Shown in pieces: positions 6,250 to 9,631 of a stretch of DNA of 9,631 bases. A program made the position numbers and the translations under genes. Positions within the stretch are counted from its first letter, which is position 1, and each line of letters opens with the position of its first letter. Below the pieces are notes generated by a model, which saw only the letters and a list, made by a program, of their open reading frames with translations, ran no database searches and was not told the origin of the DNA. The stretch is from Chloroflexota bacterium (lineage in GTDB: Bacteria; Chloroflexota; Anaerolineae; CG2-30-64-16), in the NCBI GenBank assembly GCA_029555885.1, contig JAKPQT010000563.1, forward strand, positions 1 through 9,631, given 5' to 3'.

Positions 6250-7005
6250 ATGTACCAGACAGATATGTATGAAGGAATGTTAGCAGAGACCGTCACCATA
6301 ATGAGCGCACAGGGCGACTCTATCGGCGCTTACTTCGCGCGACCGCTCGGTCCGGGCCCCTATCCGGGCATCGTGTTGATTCACCACCTGCCGGGCTGGG
6401 ACGAGTGGTACCGCGAGGCCACCCGCCGCTTTGCGCATCACGGCTATCTCGCCATCTCGCCGAACCTCTATCATCGTCTGGGCCACGGCACGCCGGAAGA
6501 CGTGGCAGCTAAGGCGCGCGGCGAAGGTGGCGTAGCCGACGATCAGGTTGTCGCGGATGTCGCGGGGGCCATGCGCACCCTGCGCAGCCTGCCGTACAGC
6601 AACGGCAAGGTCGGCGTGTTCGGCACGTGCTCCGGCGGCCGACATGCATTCCTGGCCGCGTGCCGGACGCAGGGGTTCGACGCCGCACTGGACCTCTGGG
6701 GCGGCCGCGTGGTGATGACGCCCGAGGAACTGACGCCCAAGCAGCCCGTGGCCCCCATCGACTACACCGCAGACCTCTCCTGCCCGCTGCTGGGGTTATT
6801 CGGTGAGGATGATCACAGCCCGACGCCTGCGCACGTGGCCCAACTCGAGGCCGCGCTCAAGCGCCACGGTAAAACCTATGAGTTCCACATGTATCCGAAC
6901 GCAGGGCACGGTTTCTTCTACTACAACCGGCCCAACTACCGGCAGGAGCAGGCCGTGGACGGCTGGGAGAAAATCTGGGCCTTTTTGGGCAAGCATCTGG
7001 CCTGA
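6250..7005 (+). CDS. Dienelactone hydrolase family protein (alpha/beta hydrolase)
   Basis: This 251-residue protein belongs to the DLH family, whose type member (carboxymethylenebutenolidase) opens dienelactones in chlorocatechol degradation. Many relatives hydrolyse other esters. The nucleophile elbow is G-T-C127-S-G-G. The acid is D187 or D188 (G-E-D-D-H) and the base is H220 in N-A-G-H-G-F, giving the family's Cys-Asp-His triad. The oxyanion-region strand I-V-L-I-H-H (41-46) has His where classical DLH has the conserved Glu that acts on C-terminal active-site geometry, so it belongs to a different subfamily. No signal peptide is seen. The frame is open back to 6157, but AGGAGG at 6240-6245 and the family's usual N-terminus favour ATG at 6250. 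The spacing is short, at 4 bases. It is followed after 22 bases by a DUF6295-like gene and is likely cotranscribed with it. Confidence 0.9.
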   Translation: MYQTDMYEGMLAETVTIMSAQGDSIGAYFARPLGPGPYPGIVLIHHLPGWDEWYREATRRFAHHGYLAISPNLYHRLGHGTPEDVAAKARGEGGVADDQVVADVAGAMRTLRSLPYSNGKVGVFGTCSGGRHAFLAACRTQGFDAALDLWGGRVVMTPEELTPKQPVAPIDYTADLSCPLLGLFGEDDHSPTPAHVAQLEAALKRHGKTYEFHMYPNAGHGFFYYNRPNYRQEQAVDGWEKIWAFLGKHLA

Positions 7006-7027
7006 GTGTAATCGAGAGGAGCGACCG

Positions 7028-7300
7028 ATGTGTACGATGATTGCCCGGCAGACGCCGGTGAGCGGGGCTGGCAAGGGGACCGGCGGGTGGTTCACGCTGA
7101 ACGGGGCCTACGTATCGTATGATCACCCCTTCAACGTGCCGTTCGAGCACGCGCTGAACATAGATTTCGTGAACGAGGCACAGGGACCGGGTGCGCGGGT
7201 GGCCGTGGAACTGGATGCCGCGTCCGCGCGCACCCTGGCGGAGACCATCCTGGCCGTGCTGGCCGAAGCCGAAGCGGGGGGATACGTAGGGAAGGAATAA
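7028..7300 (+). CDS. DUF6295-like small protein
   Basis: The 90-residue product starts M-C-T-M-I and contains G-A-G-K-G-T-G-G-W-F (13-22), then Y-D-H-P-F with a following E-H-A-L-N-I-D-F-V. I recall this pattern from small proteins annotated as DUF6295, whose function is unknown. The C-terminal 30 residues (A-S-A-R-T-L-A-E-T) look like one amphipathic helix. H33, H41 and C2 could bind a metal, but nothing proves it. GAGAGGAG at 7014-7021 precedes the ATG by 6 bases. The frame is open upstream inside the hydrolase gene, but that part is the hydrolase read out of frame. The gene lies 22 bases after the dienelactone hydrolase, so the two are probably made together. Its stop codon falls in the inverted repeat beginning at 7299. 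Confidence 0.75.
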   Translation: MCTMIARQTPVSGAGKGTGGWFTLNGAYVSYDHPFNVPFEHALNIDFVNEAQGPGARVAVELDAASARTLAETILAVLAEAEAGGYVGKE

Positions 7301-7411
7301 TAGAACGCTGATGACGCTGATTAGACTGATCTACATCTTGAAGGAATACTGATCCTGGAGAACAGTTTCATCAGCGTCAACCACAGGTTGACACGTCATC
7401 AGCATTCTATT
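7299..7411. repeat. Inverted repeat with a hairpin inserted in one arm, filling a convergent junction
   Basis: The left arm 7299-7321 matches the reverse complement of 7370-7375 joined to 7395-7411 at 22 of 23 positions. Between those two pieces of the right arm sits a 19-base insert (7376-7394). The left arm continues into three 9-base units that each begin CTGAT (7308-7334). The loop is 48 bases. The stop codon of the + strand gene (7298-7300) and that of the - strand gene (7409-7407) both fall in or at the ends of the element. It is unlike the two other junction repeats in sequence. Confidence 0.8.
7376..7392. repeat. Perfect 7-base hairpin inside the right arm of the larger repeat
   Basis: GTCAACC and GGTTGAC are exact reverse complements around a 3-base ACA loop. 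This small hairpin makes up nearly all of the 19-base insert that interrupts the outer stem. Confidence 0.8.
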
Positions 7412-8516
7412 GAATTGCAGGCAGTACGTACTCCTCAACCAAACGCCAGAGCGGGCCGTGGTCCAGGTCGTCCGCCGTGGCGACGAACACGAGGTCCTTC
7501 TCCGGCGCGACATAGACCATCTGTCCGCCGCGGCCCAGTGCCGCATAGCCGCCAAGCCGGGGATGGATCCACCACTGGTAGCCGTATCCCAGCTCACCAT
7601 CGGTTGCGGTCTGTTGGGTTGTTGCGGCCTGCACCCACTCGGGTGACACGACCTGCCGCCCGTCCCATGCACCCTCGTGCAGGTACAGGTAGCCGAGCTT
7701 CGCCATCTCGCGCGGGGTCAGCTTCAGCCCCCACCCGCCGAGCGTCGTCCCGTCGTTGCTGGCCTCCCAGGTGACATCCCGGATGCCGAGCGGCGCGAAC
7801 AGGTTGTCCGCCGCGAAGTCCGCGGCAGTCTGGCCCGTGCGCGCCTGGATGATCGCGGAGAGCACATGCGAGCAGCCGGAACAGTAGAGGAACTGCGTGC
7901 CCGGCGGGTCCTGCAGCGGCAGGTTGAACATATACTGGACCGAATCCTCTGCCCGCAGCACACCGACATAGCCCCAGTCGGTCTCGTTCCAGCCCAGACC
8001 CATGCGCATTGTCAGCGTGTCTTGAAGGGTGATTCCACGCTTCGCCGCGTCCAGTTGGCCCAGGCGCTCCGCGGGCAGCAGGTCGGCGATGGGGGTGTCG
8101 ACCGCCGGCACGATGCCCTGATCCTGGGCGATGCCGATGAGCGTGGCGATGAAGCTCTTGGTGACGGAGTAAATCTCGCGGGCCTGGTCAGCGGTGGCGG
8201 TTCCAAAGTAGGTTTCGCTGACGATATAGCCGTGGCGGATGACGAGCACGCTGCGCAGGCCGGGCAGGTTGGCCCGGATGTCGTCCAACATGGCCGCAAG
8301 CTTACCGGCATCCACGCCCTGCGCCGCGGGGTCTGCCGTCTGCCAGCCATCCGTGGGCCAGGGCAAGCCCGGCTCCGCGCGCACCGCTGGCCGCGTCGGG
8401 AACGGCGTAGGTGCAGCTCCTCCGCCGGCGCAGCCTGCAAGCAGTGCAACAACGACCAGTAGCAGTACACGCGGCCCTCGAGCCATTTGGTGTGAGCTAC
8501 ATTCGACGGTGAACAT
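7407..8516 (-). CDS. Beta-lactamase-fold serine hydrolase (class C / PBP4*-like), lipoprotein
   Basis: The 369-residue protein belongs to the beta-lactamase-related serine hydrolases (PF00144), which include esterases, D-aminopeptidases and penicillin-binding relatives. It has a lipoprotein signal with lipobox L26-A-G-C29 and is expected outside the membrane. The catalytic S-x-x-K is S117-V-T-K120. The second motif, normally Y-x-N, reads Y211-C-S-G. The third motif region (K-T-G or H-x-G in relatives) is probably G328-R-G-G-Q-M. An antibiotic resistance role is not supported, since this subfamily is mostly esterases. The ATG at 8516 is preceded by GGAGG 4 bases upstream. M11 would also give a signal peptide but has no binding site. 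It is the last gene of a - strand cluster, 35 bases after the coiled-coil gene. Confidence 0.9.
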   Translation of the reverse strand: MFTVECSSHQMARGPRVLLLVVVALLAGCAGGGAAPTPFPTRPAVRAEPGLPWPTDGWQTADPAAQGVDAGKLAAMLDDIRANLPGLRSVLVIRHGYIVSETYFGTATADQAREIYSVTKSFIATLIGIAQDQGIVPAVDTPIADLLPAERLGQLDAAKRGITLQDTLTMRMGLGWNETDWGYVGVLRAEDSVQYMFNLPLQDPPGTQFLYCSGCSHVLSAIIQARTGQTAADFAADNLFAPLGIRDVTWEASNDGTTLGGWGLKLTPREMAKLGYLYLHEGAWDGRQVVSPEWVQAATTQQTATDGELGYGYQWWIHPRLGGYAALGRGGQMVYVAPEKDLVFVATADDLDHGPLWRLVEEYVLPAIQ

Positions 8517-8551
8517 ACTCCCTCCGTGCGGCTTCAGTCAGTTGCAGCGTG

Positions 8552-8773
8552 TCACTGGCTGCGATCAACCAGCAGGCGCAGCCGCGCTTCCTCGGCCATG
8601 AGCGCATCCACCTGTGCCTGCAACCGGCCCAGCCTCCGGGCAGCGAGCTTCCCGCGCAGGCCGGTCAGCGCGGCCGCCTGCGCCTCTGCATGAGCCAGCT
8701 CCCGCTGCACCCGGTTGAGCGTTGCCTGGATCTCCCCCTTCCGCGCCACGAGAGCCTGTCGGTCGGTGGTCAT
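8552..8773 (-). CDS. Small coiled-coil protein of unknown function
   Basis: I do not recognise this 73-residue protein. It is almost wholly helical in pattern, with no Gly or Pro except near residues 13 and 38-41. Heptad-like spacing of Leu, Val and Ala and alternating Arg and Glu suggest two coiled-coil helices (about 4-36 and 42-70) joined by a short G-L-R-G turn, perhaps an antiparallel hairpin. There is no signal peptide. The ATG at 8773 is chosen because GGAG at 8785-8788 lies 11 bases upstream and the preceding gene ends at 8791. Longer frames would run back into that gene. Its position between NUDIX and serine hydrolase genes on one strand, with gaps of 17 and 35 bases, supports it being translated. 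Confidence 0.6.
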   Translation of the reverse strand: MTTDRQALVARKGEIQATLNRVQRELAHAEAQAAALTGLRGKLAARRLGRLQAQVDALMAEEARLRLLVDRSQ

Positions 8774-8790
8774 CGCGGCAAGAACTCCAG

Positions 8791-9381
8791 TCACGGCTGC
8801 TGCGACGGCACAATCTCCGGCAGCGCGTCCAGCGGCGCCCAAAAGAGCGTGAAGACGTGGTTGTCTGTGGACGCAGTCCACCTTTCCGGCGTCTTCTGGT
8901 TGCACGCCAGCAGGTAGAAGTAGCGGCGCTGCCTGTCGGTCAGAGCGTCATCTGCTACCCAACCGGTAATCTGGTAGCTGATGTAGGTGGGATCGGGATA
9001 GCGATCGGTCTCCTGGTAGCTGACCTGGGTGAAGCCCGCGGCCCGACGGCGGAGCTTCACATATGCGGCCCGCGGGAGGATGGCCCAGTCGAAGCTCGCC
9101 GGATCGGGGCGGGAGTAGACGGTCGACCGGCGGAGTATGTAGCGCTCATCCGGCGCACAGTTGAAATCGGCCTCGCCCAGGAACCGGCTAACCGTCAGCC
9201 CGGTCAGCCCGGTTTCTTCGCGCGCCTCGCGCAGCGCGGCCTGCTCCGTTGTCTCGCCCGGCTCCAGCGTGCCCGCAGGTATCTGGATGCCCGCATAGGG
9301 GTGCTCAAACAGCAGTAGCTCGACGCCGCGCGGCGTGGATCGCGCAATGAAGGCGGTGACCTTACCCAGAAGCTCTGCCAT
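8791..9381 (-). CDS. NUDIX hydrolase
   Basis: The 196-residue product carries a complete NUDIX box of the form G-x5-E-x7-R-E-U-x-E-E-x-G-U: G37, E43, R51-E-A-R-E55-E56-T-G58-L59. These residues bind the metal and attack a nucleoside diphosphate linked to another group. The P-A-G-T-L-E-P-G-E-T lead-in is typical of the family. After residue 70 the protein continues for over 120 residues with no known motif, several Tyr, Trp and Arg, and a C-terminal part (165-190) that may be a small second domain. The substrate cannot be read from the sequence. The start ATG at 9381 lies inside the end of the upstream DUF3037 gene, a 20-base overlap, and has no obvious binding site, which suggests coupled translation. 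Confidence 0.92.
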   Translation of the reverse strand: MAELLGKVTAFIARSTPRGVELLLFEHPYAGIQIPAGTLEPGETTEQAALREAREETGLTGLTVSRFLGEADFNCAPDERYILRRSTVYSRPDPASFDWAILPRAAYVKLRRRAAGFTQVSYQETDRYPDPTYISYQITGWVADDALTDRQRRYFYLLACNQKTPERWTASTDNHVFTLFWAPLDALPEIVPSQQP

Positions 9382-9631
9382 CGTCGACTGCTGTCACCAA
9401 CTCACGGAACAGGCGCTCCAGCGTGCCGTGCGGGTCGTCGCATAGGCCGACGTGAACCGGCGATATCTGCACCATCGTGTTGCGCGGGGAGGTCAGCCAG
9501 CGGAACCGCTCCGCCTGAGATAGGGCGCCGATGACGCCCGCCTCTGGGCCGCCTGCACAGACGCAGGCCATCAGGTCCAGCTCCGCGCGCAACAGGTCCA
9601 CCTGCGCCGCCGGAGAGAGCGCGAGCAGCCG
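9362..9631 (-). CDS. DUF3037 protein, C-terminal part (partial, open at the right edge)
   Basis: The frame is open to the window edge and gives the last 89 residues, ending with TAA at 9364-9362. The visible part has A-E-L-D near its start, then E-R-F-R-W-L-T-S-P-R-N-T, followed by S-P-V-H-V-G-L and D-D-P with a closing L-x-R-L-F-R-E-L-V. This is the C-terminal signature of DUF3037, a family of unknown function that often lies beside HipA-like kinase domain genes. A GTG at 9601 could be read as a start, but the residues before it (A-L-S-P-A-A-Q) continue the family pattern, so the gene most likely begins outside the window. It is the first visible gene of the - strand cluster and overlaps the NUDIX gene by 20 bases. 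Confidence 0.78.
   Translation of the reverse strand, partial: RLLALSPAAQVDLLRAELDLMACVCAGGPEAGVIGALSQAERFRWLTSPRNTMVQISPVHVGLCDDPHGTLERLFRELVTAVDDGRASG

Noticed and set aside
7677..8462. A 261-codon open frame on the + strand opposite the serine hydrolase
   Set aside because: It is antisense to a gene with an intact S-x-x-K motif and lipobox, and its residues look random.
7407..8516. Antibiotic resistance beta-lactamase
   Set aside because: The second and third motifs do not fit class C beta-lactamases. The lipoprotein and motif pattern fit the general serine hydrolase or esterase group.
8541..8569. A bulged inverted repeat (GTTG-CAGC with GCTGC-CAAC) at the end of the coiled-coil gene
   Set aside because: The stem needs a 4-base bulge and has no U-tract. 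The next gene begins only 35 bases on, so a real terminator is unlikely.
8722..9318. A 198-codon open frame on the + strand opposite the NUDIX gene
   Set aside because: The NUDIX box on the - strand is perfect. The + frame shows no family features.

Overview
The window is a GC-rich bacterial chromosome segment densely packed with ordinary-looking cellular genes. No gene-free stretch exceeds about 180 bases. I see no rRNA, tRNA, CRISPR array, transposase or phage gene. The style of the intergenic inverted repeats (AGACGC-AAG-CGCCAAGA and CGCTGATGACGCTGAT types), the lipoprotein-type copper chaperones and the small DUF6295-like and DUF455-like proteins suggest a member of the Chloroflexota (Anaerolineae-like). 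That assignment is an inference from gene style, not from a marker gene.

Left part (1-2139, + strand): the end of a probable flavin-reductase-like gene, then a good sigma70-type promoter, then a three-gene unit. This unit holds a Sco1/SenC lipoprotein, a PCuAC-type copper chaperone lipoprotein and a SAM-dependent methyltransferase. The first two form the known pair that loads copper into the CuA centre of cytochrome c oxidase on the outer face of the membrane. No oxidase subunit gene is present here.

Middle part (2144-6072): a 665-residue glycoside-hydrolase-like TIM-barrel protein on the - strand. It diverges from a small FmdB zinc-ribbon gene on the + strand, which in turn converges on a 461-residue ferritin-like protein on the - strand.

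Right part (6073-9631): a divergent promoter region leads on the + strand to a dienelactone hydrolase and a 90-residue DUF6295-like protein. Converging on these is a tight - strand cluster, probably an operon. In its own transcription order it holds the end of a DUF3037 gene, a NUDIX hydrolase overlapping it by 20 bases, a 73-residue coiled-coil protein, and a beta-lactamase-fold serine hydrolase lipoprotein.

The most striking structural feature is that all three convergent gene junctions (2140-2229, 4572-4686, 7301-7406) are occupied by long inverted repeats. Two are of one family and the third is of another. I did not find a defence system, biosynthetic cluster or other obviously new multi-gene system. 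The best candidates for novelty are the repeat elements, the ferritin-like protein and the uncharacterised glycosidase-like protein.
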